From assembly GCA_026391695.1 (NCBI GenBank), contig JAPLDP010000064.1:17595-81594 (forward strand): a stretch of 64,000 nt of DNA. The letters are read 5' to 3'. Below are positions 46,585 through 55,665 of the stretch, piece by piece. Both the position numbers and the translations under genes were made by a program. Numbering within the stretch: the stretch's first letter is position 1; each line of letters starts with the position of its first letter. The notes under the pieces are model-generated. The model ran no database searches and was not told the DNA's origin. It was given only the letters and a program-made list of their open reading frames with translations. The DNA is from Bacteroidota bacterium. Its GTDB lineage: Bacteria > Bacteroidota > Bacteroidia > Bacteroidales > JAGONC01.

Positions 46585-47502
46585 CTACTTCCTGATAAAA
46601 ATGGCTTTGATAATGAGCATGGCCATCTTTGGATTTTCTTTCAAACGACGGGTAGAATAACTAAACCATTCCTCGCCAAACGGCACGTACACACGCATTG
46701 TATGGCCTTTGGCGACAATAGATGCACGGAGTTCAGGTGTAACACCATACAACATTTGGAATTCATAGGCATCTGGGGGAACGTTGTATTTCTTCAGTAG
46801 CACATAGGATCCCTCGATTAGCGGTTTATCATGTGTGGCAATACCCGGATAAATGCCATTTTTGAACATGAACTCCAGATCTTCCAGAAAGTGCTGGTTG
46901 ATTTCTTTATATTTTTTATATGCTATCGACGGATGCTCAACGTATATACCCTTGCATAACCGATAATTAAGGGGAATTTCCCGGGTGTGAAGATCAATCA
47001 GATTCTTCAAATCATCTAATGTCCGCCTCATGTAAGCCTGAACCACAAGTCCTACATTTTGGGGAAATTCCGTTTTTAGTTTGCAGAATAATTCAATCTC
47101 ATAATCGGTGCAAGAAGAATCTTCCATGTCGACACGTACAAAGTTGTTGAATTCAGCAGCTTTTCGCACAATTTCCCTGACATTGGTGTAACATACTTCT
47201 TTGTCAAGCAATAGCCCAAACATAGTTGGTTTGATGGAATAATTGCCATCAATTTTATTTTGTTGGGCTATATTAATAAGATTAAGATACTGATTCTTAT
47301 TTTGTTCTGCCTGGTCCAGATTGGTTATAAACTCGCCAAGCATATCAATTGTGACCTTGATCCCAAGTGCATTCAAATCCTTCGACACCTTTAAAGCATC
47401 TTGCAAAGTTTCACCCGCTATATATCTCTTTGAAAATATCCAAACTAATTTTTTTGGCATATATGGTAACATGCCGGCAATCATCTTGTTAATCATAATC
47501 AA
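46585..47502 (-). CDS. Proline dehydrogenase (monofunctional)
   Basis: 305 residues forming the PRODH TIM barrel. Recognisable elements are VRVDMEDSSCTD, YRLCKGIYVEHP, the GIATHDKPLIE strand, YEFQMLYGV and the FAD/substrate-binding YSTRRLKENP near the end. It oxidises proline to pyrroline-5-carboxylate with FAD and passes electrons to the quinone pool. It lacks the P5C dehydrogenase part of PutA, and no such gene is nearby. The neighbouring X-Pro peptidase genes would release its substrate, so the group makes sense as proline use from peptides. Confidence 0.9.
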   Translation of the reverse strand: MIMINKMIAGMLPYMPKKLVWIFSKRYIAGETLQDALKVSKDLNALGIKVTIDMLGEFITNLDQAEQNKNQYLNLINIAQQNKIDGNYSIKPTMFGLLLDKEVCYTNVREIVRKAAEFNNFVRVDMEDSSCTDYEIELFCKLKTEFPQNVGLVVQAYMRRTLDDLKNLIDLHTREIPLNYRLCKGIYVEHPSIAYKKYKEINQHFLEDLEFMFKNGIYPGIATHDKPLIEGSYVLLKKYNVPPDAYEFQMLYGVTPELRASIVAKGHTMRVYVPFGEEWFSYSTRRLKENPKMAMLIIKAIFIRK

Positions 47503-47535
47503 CTCGGTTTAATGTTTTGTTAATAAAATAACAGA

Positions 47536-47565
47536 CAAATTTAAATTAATTTTAATGTAGCCAAA
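47536..47565 (-). promoter_or_regulatory. Promoter of the proline dehydrogenase gene
   Basis: On the minus strand TTTG (47562-47565), 18 bases, TAAATTTG (47536-47543). The predicted start of transcription near 47530 lies just upstream of the ATG at 47502. Confidence 0.7.
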
Positions 47566-47750
47566 TAAAATGACAGGAATTTTCATAAGCCTTCCCTATT
47601 ATCAAATCAAGTTGTTGTCTTTAAAGATATTATGAGATAAATACCTGAGTTTTAACGAAATTTTGATGATTGATGCTATATCTAACATATAAAGTCGTAA
47701 TAATGAATTAATAAGAAATGGTTAATGGTGACTGTTTGATAAATTATTAC

Positions 47751-47758
47751 TACCTTTG
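47751..47758 (+). promoter_or_regulatory. -7 box of the GT5-like/DUF4270/glmS group
   Basis: TACCTTTG matches TAnnTTTG. It overlaps a TTG codon at 47756 that opens the longer reading frame, which argues that translation really starts at the ATG at 47786. A -33 TTTG at standard distance is not seen. Confidence 0.5.
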
Positions 47759-47785
47759 CACACTCCAAATGAAAATCATCTCACC

Positions 47786-48607
47786 ATGGAAAAACCCAAG
47801 GTTCTTTTTGTCAACCAAGAAATCATGCCATATTTAAAGGAAAGCCCTATGGGGTTCATCGGTCGCTACCTTCCACAGGGTATCCAGGAAAGAGGTAAAG
47901 AAATCAGGACATTTATGCCCCGCTTCGGAAATATTAATGAACGGAGAAATCAACTTCACGAGGTTATTCGTCTTTCAGGAATGAATATCATCATCGATGA
48001 TACTGATCATCCATTGATTATCAAGGTGGCTTCCATTCAATCAGCCAGAATGCAAATTTATTTTATCGATAATGAAGATTATTTCCAGAGAAAATTCATT
48101 TTCAAGGATAAAAGCGGTAAATTTTTTGAAGATAATGATGAGAGAGCAATCTTTTTTTCACGTGGCGTGATCGAAACTGTTAAAAAACTTGGCTGGGCTC
48201 CGGATATTGTGCACTGCCATGGTTGGATGACAAGCCTTATTCCTCTATACATGAAAAAAGCCTATATCGACAATCCTCTTTTCAGTGAGGCCCAAGTGAT
48301 TTATTCGATATATGATGACGACTTTCAGGAAAGCCTTAGCAATAGTTTCGCAAAAAAAATAAAAATGGAAGGAATCACTGAAAAAGATGTCAAACATTAC
48401 AAAAAACCAAATTATATTAATTTAACTAAAGCGGCTATCGATTTTTCAGAAGCCATTATCCTTGGCAGTGATAAAATACATCCTGAAATCATGGAGTATC
48501 TGAAAGCCTCAGGAAAACCCTATTTGAAACATCAGACTTCGGATAAATATATTGACCTCTATTCCGATTTTTACGATAAAATCCTTAGCGAAAGAGTTGT
48601 CTCCTGA
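47786..48607 (+). CDS. Glycogen/starch synthase N-terminal-domain protein (short GT5)
   Basis: 273 residues, against roughly 480 for full glycogen synthases. The N-terminal GT5 Rossmann domain is present (KVLFVNQEIMPYLKESPMGFIGRYLPQGIQERGKEIRTFMPRFG; DIVHCHGWMTSLIPLYMKK). The ADP-glucose-binding C-terminal domain is missing and the gene ends cleanly. The first-domain KxGGL motif is changed to ESPMGFIGRYLP. This short form appears across Bacteroidetes in the same neighbourhood, so it is not a local truncation; its activity is unknown. The ATG at 47786 is chosen because the upstream TTG lies inside the promoter. Confidence 0.82.
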   Translation: MEKPKVLFVNQEIMPYLKESPMGFIGRYLPQGIQERGKEIRTFMPRFGNINERRNQLHEVIRLSGMNIIIDDTDHPLIIKVASIQSARMQIYFIDNEDYFQRKFIFKDKSGKFFEDNDERAIFFSRGVIETVKKLGWAPDIVHCHGWMTSLIPLYMKKAYIDNPLFSEAQVIYSIYDDDFQESLSNSFAKKIKMEGITEKDVKHYKKPNYINLTKAAIDFSEAIILGSDKIHPEIMEYLKASGKPYLKHQTSDKYIDLYSDFYDKILSERVVS

Positions 48608-48645
48608 TAATAATCTTTTCACTCTTACCGTTATCCAACAAAACC

Positions 48646-49968
48646 ATGAAATTGATGACCATCAGGATTACTTACAAGACAACATCTGTTTTATTGCCAT
48701 TTCTTCTTTTATTTACAATTGCCTGCAAAAAGGAACCTCAGGCAATTGGTCTTGATCTGGTCGGTAAAAATCCGCTATCAGTTGAATTCAGCGATACCAC
48801 AACGGTGGTAGCCTACTCTGTACTGGAAGATTCTGTCAGGACCGACCGCACAACAACCACCCTTCTGGGATCCATCTATGACATGGTTTTTGGTAAAACT
48901 ACAGCTGGTGTCTATACTCAGATTGCCATGTCTGTTTCCGCACCTGACTTTGGCGCTAATCCACAGTGTGACTCAATGACTATGGTTCTTTCATATGCTG
49001 GATACTACGGGGACACACTCACATCACAAACTGTTAAAATTTACGAACTGGTTGACAGCCTTGACATTGACACCTCCTATTATTCTAATCAATCCCTGGC
49101 TTATGATCCTTCTCTTCTTGCTGATTTTACTTTTCAACCAAAACCAAATGATACTGTCTGGATTGATGAGGAGCCCTATAAAGCCCAGCTTCGTATCCCC
49201 ATGAATACTACCCTCGGAAATAAAGTTCTGACTGCATCTGCTGATGTTCTGGCCAGCAATAGTTCTTTCAAAACAATTTTTAAAGGCCTCTATATCAGCG
49301 CAGATCCTGTAAATACGCCCGGCACCGGGGCTATTCTTTACATGAACTTTTCAAGCTCATATTCTACGATATATTTGTATTATCATAATGATGATAATGA
49401 TTCCCTCGTATACAGAGTCGCCATTAATAGCACATCATTACAACGATTTGGAAATTATAACCATTATGGTTATGCTGATGCCACAAACGAATTCCAGAAC
49501 CAGCTTCTCGTAGGTGATACAGCTCTGGGAAATCAAAAAATCTATCTTCAATGTATGGGGGGGGTGAAGACTAAAATATTCTTTCCCTATCTGATGAACT
49601 GGGTAAAAGATTATAAAATAGCTTTAAATGAAGCCCAGCTGATATTTAAAAACAATGATCCTGAAAATTCGTTAACTCCACCCTCAAATTTGTCCTTATT
49701 TAGTATTACCGATGAAGGTAAAATTGACTTTTTACCTGATGAGTATGAAAGTGAGCTTTACTTTGATGGAAAATATCAGAACAACTCATACCGTTTCAGG
49801 ATTACTCGGCATCTCCAGGATATCCTTAATGAAAATGATCCCAACAATGGCCTCTATCTCATGATTGCAGGAGCTTCACTGAATGCCGGGCGTGTAGTAC
49901 TTAATGGCCCCTCCAACCCTCAGGATAGTTTGAAGCTCCGCCTCGTTTATACCAAACCTAATTATTGA
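48646..49968 (+). CDS. DUF4270 lipoprotein
   Basis: 440 residues. A lipoprotein-like signal ends near Cys-27 (LLLFTIACKKE), followed by EPQAIGLDLVGKNPLSVEFSDTTTV, the usual opening of DUF4270 proteins, and a long beta-rich body ending NAGRVVLNGPSN...LKLRLVYTKP. These proteins are outer-membrane-associated lipoproteins found almost only in Bacteroidetes, with no known biochemical role. It lies 38 bases after the short GT5 gene and three bases before glmS, so the three genes are one operon. Confidence 0.88.
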   Translation: MKLMTIRITYKTTSVLLPFLLLFTIACKKEPQAIGLDLVGKNPLSVEFSDTTTVVAYSVLEDSVRTDRTTTTLLGSIYDMVFGKTTAGVYTQIAMSVSAPDFGANPQCDSMTMVLSYAGYYGDTLTSQTVKIYELVDSLDIDTSYYSNQSLAYDPSLLADFTFQPKPNDTVWIDEEPYKAQLRIPMNTTLGNKVLTASADVLASNSSFKTIFKGLYISADPVNTPGTGAILYMNFSSSYSTIYLYYHNDDNDSLVYRVAINSTSLQRFGNYNHYGYADATNEFQNQLLVGDTALGNQKIYLQCMGGVKTKIFFPYLMNWVKDYKIALNEAQLIFKNNDPENSLTPPSNLSLFSITDEGKIDFLPDEYESELYFDGKYQNNSYRFRITRHLQDILNENDPNNGLYLMIAGASLNAGRVVLNGPSNPQDSLKLRLVYTKPNY

Positions 49969-49971
49969 CCT

Positions 49972-51810
49972 ATGTGCGGTATCGTGGCATATATTGGACC
50001 TAAACAGGCATATCCCATACTGATAAACGGACTCTACCGGCTGGAATACAGGGGCTATGACAGTGCCGGCATTGTTTTACTTGATGAGAATCTGAAATTA
50101 TACAAAAACAAAGGCAAGGTCTCAGAACTTGAAGCCTATATTCAGGGAAAAGATATTTCCGGCACAACAGGTATTGCACATACACGCTGGGCGACACATG
50201 GTGAACCCAATCAAATTAATGCTCATCCTCATTTCTCACAATCGCATAATTTGGCTATTATTCATAATGGCATCATTGAAAATTATGCATCCCTGAAAAA
50301 AGAGCTGATAAAAAGAGGCCACAGCTTTGTAAGTGAGACCGACACAGAAGTTCTTATTCAATTAATCGAAGATATTCAGATCAATGAACATGTAGATCTG
50401 ATTGAAGCTGTTCAAATTGCACTGAACCAGGTTGTTGGGGCATATGCTATCGTCATCATTTCAAAAAAAGATCCCGACATGCTGATTGCTGCCCGTAAAA
50501 GCAGTCCGCTGGTTGTTGGTATCGGTAACGGTGAATTTTTTATTGCTTCCGATCCGACACCAATTATTGAGTACACGAAAGATGTTGTTTATCTTAATGA
50601 TGAAGAAATCGCCATCGCCAGAAGAAATGATGTGCTAAAAATAAAAACTATAAAAAACATCGATAAAACCCCATATATTGAAACCCTGGAAATGAGTTTA
50701 AGCGCATTAGAGAAAGGCGGTTTCGACCATTTTATGCTTAAAGAAATTTTTGAACAACCCATGTCGATACGTAACAGTATGCGTGGCCGTTTGGATGCAA
50801 AGAACGGAATAATCTCTCTGGGGGGCATAAGTGACTACATGCAGAAGTTAATCAATGCCAAACGTATAATCTTGTTGGGTTGTGGAACATCCTGGCATGC
50901 CGCCCTGGTTGGTGAATACCTGTTTGAAGACCTGGCCCGCATTCCCGTTGAAGTAGAATATGCATCGGAATTCCGTTACCGTAATCCTGTAATTTGCGAA
51001 AATGATATTGTCATCGCTATTTCCCAGTCGGGTGAAACAGCCGATACACTGGCAGCTATTGAAATGGCTAAATCAAAGGGTGCAACCATAATAGGAATAT
51101 GCAATGTTGTCGGATCTTCAATTGCCAGAGCTACACATGCTGGATCATACACTCATGCCGGTCCGGAAATCGGCGTTGCCTCTACAAAAGCCTTTACAGC
51201 ACAGATTACCATACTCACACTAATGGCCCTGCAGATTGCCAATAAAAAAGGAACTATCCCAAAATCAAGATATTTTCATATAATCAATGAATTAGATCAC
51301 TTACCTGAAAAAGTGGAAAGGGTTCTTCAATCCAATGATCTCATAAAAAAAATTGCCGAGAATTATAAGGATACCCGTAACTTCCTTTACCTGGGAAGAG
51401 GATATAACTTCCCTGTAGCACTTGAAGGAGCTCTAAAACTTAAAGAAATATCATACATCCATGCCGAAGGTTATCCCGCTGCAGAAATGAAACATGGACC
51501 TATTGCCCTGATTGATGAAGCTATGCCGGTTGTAGTTATTGCAACCAATAAGGGAACATACGATAAGGTTGTATCAAACATCCAGGAAGTTAAGGTTAGA
51601 AAAGGCAAAATTATTGCCATCATCACCGAGGGAGAGGTCACTGTAAAAGATCTGGCTGATTATTCCATAGAGATACCCGAAACTGAAGAGTTTCTTGTTC
51701 CAGTGCTGGCAACTATACCATTGCAGCTTCTTGCTTATCACATCGCCATTTTGCGCAATTGCAATGTAGACCAGCCAAGAAATCTGGCTAAATCAGTAAC
51801 GGTAGAATGA
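49972..51810 (+). CDS. glmS: Glutamine-fructose-6-phosphate aminotransferase
   Basis: 612 residues, full length. The N-terminal glutaminase domain starts with the nucleophile Cys-2 (MCGIVAYIG) and has YRGYDSAGI, HTRWATHGEP and HNGIIENY. Two SIS isomerase domains follow (GCGTSWHAALVGEYLFE, SQSGETADTLAAIE; YLGRGYNFPVALEGALKLKEISYIHAEGY). The C-terminus DQPRNLAKSVTVE is the canonical ending. It makes glucosamine-6-phosphate, the entry point for peptidoglycan and LPS amino sugars. I saw no glmS ribozyme signature in the short gap upstream. Confidence 0.97.
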   Translation: MCGIVAYIGPKQAYPILINGLYRLEYRGYDSAGIVLLDENLKLYKNKGKVSELEAYIQGKDISGTTGIAHTRWATHGEPNQINAHPHFSQSHNLAIIHNGIIENYASLKKELIKRGHSFVSETDTEVLIQLIEDIQINEHVDLIEAVQIALNQVVGAYAIVIISKKDPDMLIAARKSSPLVVGIGNGEFFIASDPTPIIEYTKDVVYLNDEEIAIARRNDVLKIKTIKNIDKTPYIETLEMSLSALEKGGFDHFMLKEIFEQPMSIRNSMRGRLDAKNGIISLGGISDYMQKLINAKRIILLGCGTSWHAALVGEYLFEDLARIPVEVEYASEFRYRNPVICENDIVIAISQSGETADTLAAIEMAKSKGATIIGICNVVGSSIARATHAGSYTHAGPEIGVASTKAFTAQITILTLMALQIANKKGTIPKSRYFHIINELDHLPEKVERVLQSNDLIKKIAENYKDTRNFLYLGRGYNFPVALEGALKLKEISYIHAEGYPAAEMKHGPIALIDEAMPVVVIATNKGTYDKVVSNIQEVKVRKGKIIAIITEGEVTVKDLADYSIEIPETEEFLVPVLATIPLQLLAYHIAILRNCNVDQPRNLAKSVTVE

Positions 51811-51830
51811 TATCCGGAATAATCCTGATA

Positions 51831-52403
51831 TCAGAATCTGGCTTCTACTGCTTTCCAATCTACAATATTCCAGAAATCATTGATATAATCCAGACGCCTG
51901 TTCTGTTTATCAAGGTAATATGCATGTTCCCATACATCACATGTGAGCAATGGCGTATGACCTTTTCGTAATGGATTTCCGGCATTACTCTCCTGAATGA
52001 TCTCCAGTTTGCCATCAGATGTTTTTACCAACCAGGTCCAACCGGAACCAAAAAGTGTTACAGCAGCGTTAGTGAATTTAACTTTGAAATCTTCAAAAGA
52101 TCCAAAACTTCCCCTGATGGCTTCAATCAGCCTGCCGGTGTGCTCACCACCACCACCAGAGAGACAATTCCAGTAAAATGTATGATTCCAAACCTGTGCA
52201 CCGTTGTTGAAAATACCACCTTCAGCTTTTTTGATGATATCTTCCAGTGTGCTTTGCTCAAACGCCGTACCAGGTACAAGCCTGTTCAGGTTGTTGACAT
52301 AGGCCATATGATGCTTGCCATAATGAAATTCCAATGTTTTTTTGGAAATAAACGGTTCCAGAGCATCTATTTCATAAGGTAATGGGGGTAATTCAAAAGC
52401 CAT
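51831..52403 (-). CDS. sodB: Superoxide dismutase [Fe]
   Basis: 190 residues without signal peptide. Metal ligands sit in KTLEFHYGKHHMAYVNNLN, GAQVWNHTFYWNCL and CDVWEHAYYLDKQNRRLDY. The Gln in GAQVWNH and the GSGWTWLVK stretch point to the iron type (or a cambialistic enzyme) rather than a manganese enzyme. It removes superoxide in the cytoplasm. It is convergent with glmS, with 20 bases between the stop codons. Confidence 0.95.
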   Translation of the reverse strand: MAFELPPLPYEIDALEPFISKKTLEFHYGKHHMAYVNNLNRLVPGTAFEQSTLEDIIKKAEGGIFNNGAQVWNHTFYWNCLSGGGGEHTGRLIEAIRGSFGSFEDFKVKFTNAAVTLFGSGWTWLVKTSDGKLEIIQESNAGNPLRKGHTPLLTCDVWEHAYYLDKQNRRLDYINDFWNIVDWKAVEARF

Positions 52404-52472
52404 GGTTTTAATGAATTTAAAATTTATAAAATATTCGACAACATAAAGATAATGATATTTTTCGCATTATCA

Positions 52473-54086
52473 TCAGTTTTTGCTAAGCTCTTCAACAGCT
52501 TTAAGAAAAATTGTGTCACTCTGATTGTATATAGGATAAAATGCCTCATCACTGTATATCTCGCGTCCTATAAAAGCTTTTAGTAATGTTTTGATAAGAT
52601 CTGATGTGGCGCGAACACCAGCATCATCGCGTCTTACACTGTCTTCCTCAGCATAAGTGATAAAATCAGTAAGCAATGGATTATCGATTGAAAAATTTTT
52701 TATATAGACATCAACAGAAGGGTAAATCCCTTTTATATTTTCTCTCTTATTATCAGTATAATCAAAAGCAAATTGATAAAAGATGCCTTTGTTGATAAGC
52801 TGGTTATAATAGATATATTCCTTTCCGGTCTGTATGGGAACATATATATCAGGCATAATACCTCCACCGCCATAAACAACCTTTCCTCCGGGTGTAGTAT
52901 ATTTCAGTGAATCCGGAAAGCGAATGCTGTCAGGATGCTGAAGTTCGCCATTATGAAAGCGATTCCGGAATTCATTTTCATATTGTTCAATGCCATCTCT
53001 ATATGGCTTTTGAATGCACCGTCCGGTTGGAGTATAATATCTTGCTACGGTAAGCCTTAATGCCGAACCGTCGGATAATTCGATCTGCTCCTGAACAAGA
53101 CCTTTTCCAAACGACCTTCTGCCAATGATCAACCCCCTGTCATTATCCTGTATAGCACCAGCCAATATTTCACTGGCTGATGCCGAACCTTCATCAACCA
53201 GAATTACCAGCGGCTGTTTTTCAAATTTCCCACGATTCGAAGCGAAAGCATATTGCCTGGGACGGTTATTACCTTCAGTGTAAACAATCAGCTTCCTGTT
53301 GCCAAGAAATTCATCCGCTAAACGAATGGCTGATTCCAGATAACCACCGACATTATCCCGTAGGTCAAGAATCAGTCGTGTCATACCTTGACCTTCAAGC
53401 TTAGCCAATGCCGCATCAAATTCCTCAGGTGTTGAAGCGGAGAACCGACTCAGTTTAATATATCCAATTGAACCATCAACCATGTATGAAACATCAATGC
53501 TATACAGGGGAATAATATCTCTGGTGATAATGAAATCCATCAGGTGAGGGACATTTTGGCGCAATATACTTACCTTGACTTTTGTTCCTTTTTCTCCTTT
53601 AAGATGTTTGATCACATCGCTATTGGCGATCTTTACACCAGCATACGTGGTATCGTCAATCTTAACAATTCGGTCTCCTTGATTTAGGCCAATTTTTTCA
53701 GACGGACCACCAGGAATGACATGTAAAATGACTATGGTATCCTTGATTATCCGGAACTCCACGCCTATGCCTTCGAAATTGCCCTTCAGTGGTTCATTCA
53801 CTTCTTTAAGTTCTTCGGAGCTGATATACTGCGAATGCGGATCCAGGTTACGGAGCATACCATTGATGGCATCAACCTCAAGTTTATCTTTATTTACAGA
53901 ATCAACATAATCTTGTTTTATATAGTGTACAACATTACCTAGCTTATCCCTGGACGTGTCACTGAATGTCGGGTTCCTTTCCAGAGATGGATTTTGTAAC
54001 TTCATTCCCAAATAAAGACCCGTTACCAGAAATATCGCCAATAAAAATGGCAGATATACATAAATGCGATTTGGCCTGTTTTCCAT
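52473..54086 (-). CDS. C-terminal processing peptidase (S41, Ctp/Prc family)
   Basis: 537 residues. One N-terminal membrane or signal segment (about 8-28) is followed by a PDZ domain (NEPLKGNFEGIGVEFRII ... GLNQGDRIVKIDD) and the S41 catalytic domain with the serine in VDEGSASASEILAGA and the general-base lysine in RRSFGKGLVQEQ. It is a periplasmic protease that cuts proteins near their C-terminus. The C-terminal 150 residues (PTGRCIQKPYRDGIEQYENEF onward) form the extension usual in Bacteroidetes homologues. Confidence 0.94.
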   Translation of the reverse strand: MENRPNRIYVYLPFLLAIFLVTGLYLGMKLQNPSLERNPTFSDTSRDKLGNVVHYIKQDYVDSVNKDKLEVDAINGMLRNLDPHSQYISSEELKEVNEPLKGNFEGIGVEFRIIKDTIVILHVIPGGPSEKIGLNQGDRIVKIDDTTYAGVKIANSDVIKHLKGEKGTKVKVSILRQNVPHLMDFIITRDIIPLYSIDVSYMVDGSIGYIKLSRFSASTPEEFDAALAKLEGQGMTRLILDLRDNVGGYLESAIRLADEFLGNRKLIVYTEGNNRPRQYAFASNRGKFEKQPLVILVDEGSASASEILAGAIQDNDRGLIIGRRSFGKGLVQEQIELSDGSALRLTVARYYTPTGRCIQKPYRDGIEQYENEFRNRFHNGELQHPDSIRFPDSLKYTTPGGKVVYGGGGIMPDIYVPIQTGKEYIYYNQLINKGIFYQFAFDYTDNKRENIKGIYPSVDVYIKNFSIDNPLLTDFITYAEEDSVRRDDAGVRATSDLIKTLLKAFIGREIYSDEAFYPIYNQSDTIFLKAVEELSKN

Positions 54087-54117
54087 AAACCTTTTTTCAA
54101 ATTCTTTAAATCCTTTA

Positions 54118-55665
54118 CTATTCTTTCCCTTCTGGTGAAGATATTTCCACGCCTTCTTCCATCAATGGTTTAATCTTAACACCATCATATTTTATCTCTG
54201 TCCCATTTTTATAAGTAATAATCAGGAAAGGAGTCCCATCATAATTGTATTTAATCCAATCTCCTTCTTTAATACCCATGACATAGCGGCCTTCGTCTTT
54301 GATTTGTCCATTCTCCCAATAAAAAATATGCTTACCATTTGGATTATCATCAATGTATTCTCCTTCAAAAAGCTTTGTCCCATCAGAGTAATAGGACTTC
54401 CATTGACCATTTCGCAGTCCATTCCGGTAATATCCTTCCTCCCTGTAAATCCCCATTTCATAGATCCATTTTCCATCTTCATATCCTTCAATATATTGTC
54501 CTTGACTAATAAGAGTACCGTCATCATCATATTCAACGACATTACCATCTGGAAGGCCATTTAAATAATTTTCCTCTCTGAGGAGGTTTCCTGAGGGATA
54601 ATACCATGTCCAGGTGCCTTCCGGATCTCCTGAAGTATAGGCTCCTGTCTGCTCAAGAGTGCCACCTGGGTAATAAAATTTCCATTCCCCGATCCTTTTT
54701 CCATTAGAATACCTTCCTTCAGCCTGCAATGATCTGTCGTTGAAATATTCCTTCCACGGACCTTCCTTGATTCCGGTCTCAGAAATGATACCTTCGCCTG
54801 TTATAACGCCTTCCTTAAAAATAAAAGCTCTGTTGATTTTTCCATCCTCTGCATACTCCCTCCTGACACCTTCAGGAATGTTATTTTTAAAGCTGGCAAC
54901 TGTTTTAATTTTTCCATTCGGATAATAATCTGTCCGGACATCCAAATCCGCAATTTCCGCAACATCCTCCTGAAGCAGATCATTAATATATTTACTCACA
55001 CTAACCAGATTTCTGTTGCGGTCATACTCCTTGAAATAACCGTTTCGTTTGTCATTGGTATAGGTACCTTCCATTCTGACTATACCATTATCATAAAAGA
55101 ACTTCCATGGACCCTGTTTTAAATTATTGACATCCTTTCGGTTAATTCGTTCACGGTTAACAACAAATCCTTTTTTATATTCAACCAATCCAATGACGAT
55201 GCCTTCTTGGGTATATTCCATAGCTATGCCGTTTTCAAGACCATCGACAAATGGTATTGTTTGCCTTATCTTTCCATCAGGATAATAAAATGTTGTCAGT
55301 CCCTGTTTTATATCATCCTTGAATTTTTCTTCCATTTTCTCTTTGTCACTGAATGTAGTTCTTATACCATTTTTTTTACCATTAGCATAATTTATTTCGA
55401 GTATCGTTCTGCCCTTCTCGTCATAAAATTTCCACAAACTATCTAATTCAAAGTTTTTTCTATTCCCTTCTGATTTCAGAATCCCATTCTCATAAAATGT
55501 CTTCCAATATCCATCCGGTTGACCCTTTACCATATAGCCTTCACTTGAGATCTGGCCATTGGAATAATAGAACATATTGTACCCGTCAGGAATGATTTTA
55601 TTTTCCTGAGCAACAATCCATTTAAAAATCAACATGCATATTATAACTAACCAATATTTGCTCAT
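54118..55665 (-). CDS. Exported MORN-like/YwqK-type repeat protein
   Basis: 515 residues. A short signal peptide (KYWLVIICMLIFKWIVAQ) is followed by about twenty repeats of roughly 23 residues of the form W-x-x-Y-Y-x-N/D-G-x-x-x-x-E-G-x-Y-x-x-G-x-x-x-G, such as GPWKEYFNDRSLQAEGRYSNG and GEWKFYYPGGTLEQTGAYTSG. Such proteins are annotated as MORN repeat or 'YwqK family antitoxin', but nothing here suggests a toxin system. It is probably an extended beta structure in the periplasm or outer membrane. Its start overlaps the nadA stop by four bases, so it is co-expressed with nadA although no functional link is obvious. Confidence 0.85.
   Translation of the reverse strand: MSKYWLVIICMLIFKWIVAQENKIIPDGYNMFYYSNGQISSEGYMVKGQPDGYWKTFYENGILKSEGNRKNFELDSLWKFYDEKGRTILEINYANGKKNGIRTTFSDKEKMEEKFKDDIKQGLTTFYYPDGKIRQTIPFVDGLENGIAMEYTQEGIVIGLVEYKKGFVVNRERINRKDVNNLKQGPWKFFYDNGIVRMEGTYTNDKRNGYFKEYDRNRNLVSVSKYINDLLQEDVAEIADLDVRTDYYPNGKIKTVASFKNNIPEGVRREYAEDGKINRAFIFKEGVITGEGIISETGIKEGPWKEYFNDRSLQAEGRYSNGKRIGEWKFYYPGGTLEQTGAYTSGDPEGTWTWYYPSGNLLREENYLNGLPDGNVVEYDDDGTLISQGQYIEGYEDGKWIYEMGIYREEGYYRNGLRNGQWKSYYSDGTKLFEGEYIDDNPNGKHIFYWENGQIKDEGRYVMGIKEGDWIKYNYDGTPFLIITYKNGTEIKYDGVKIKPLMEEGVEISSPEGKE

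Noticed and set aside
49960..49972. glmS ribozyme upstream of glmS
   Set aside because: Only three bases separate glmS from the preceding gene, and no ribozyme core was seen. Such ribozymes are a Gram-positive feature.
51808..51833. Bidirectional terminator between glmS and sodB
   Set aside because: TGATATC/GATATCA gives only seven AT-rich pairs with a 12-base loop and no T tract.
54118..55665. Toxin-antitoxin system based on the YwqK-like repeat protein
   Set aside because: The product has a signal peptide and sits in an operon with nadA; there is no toxin candidate next to it.
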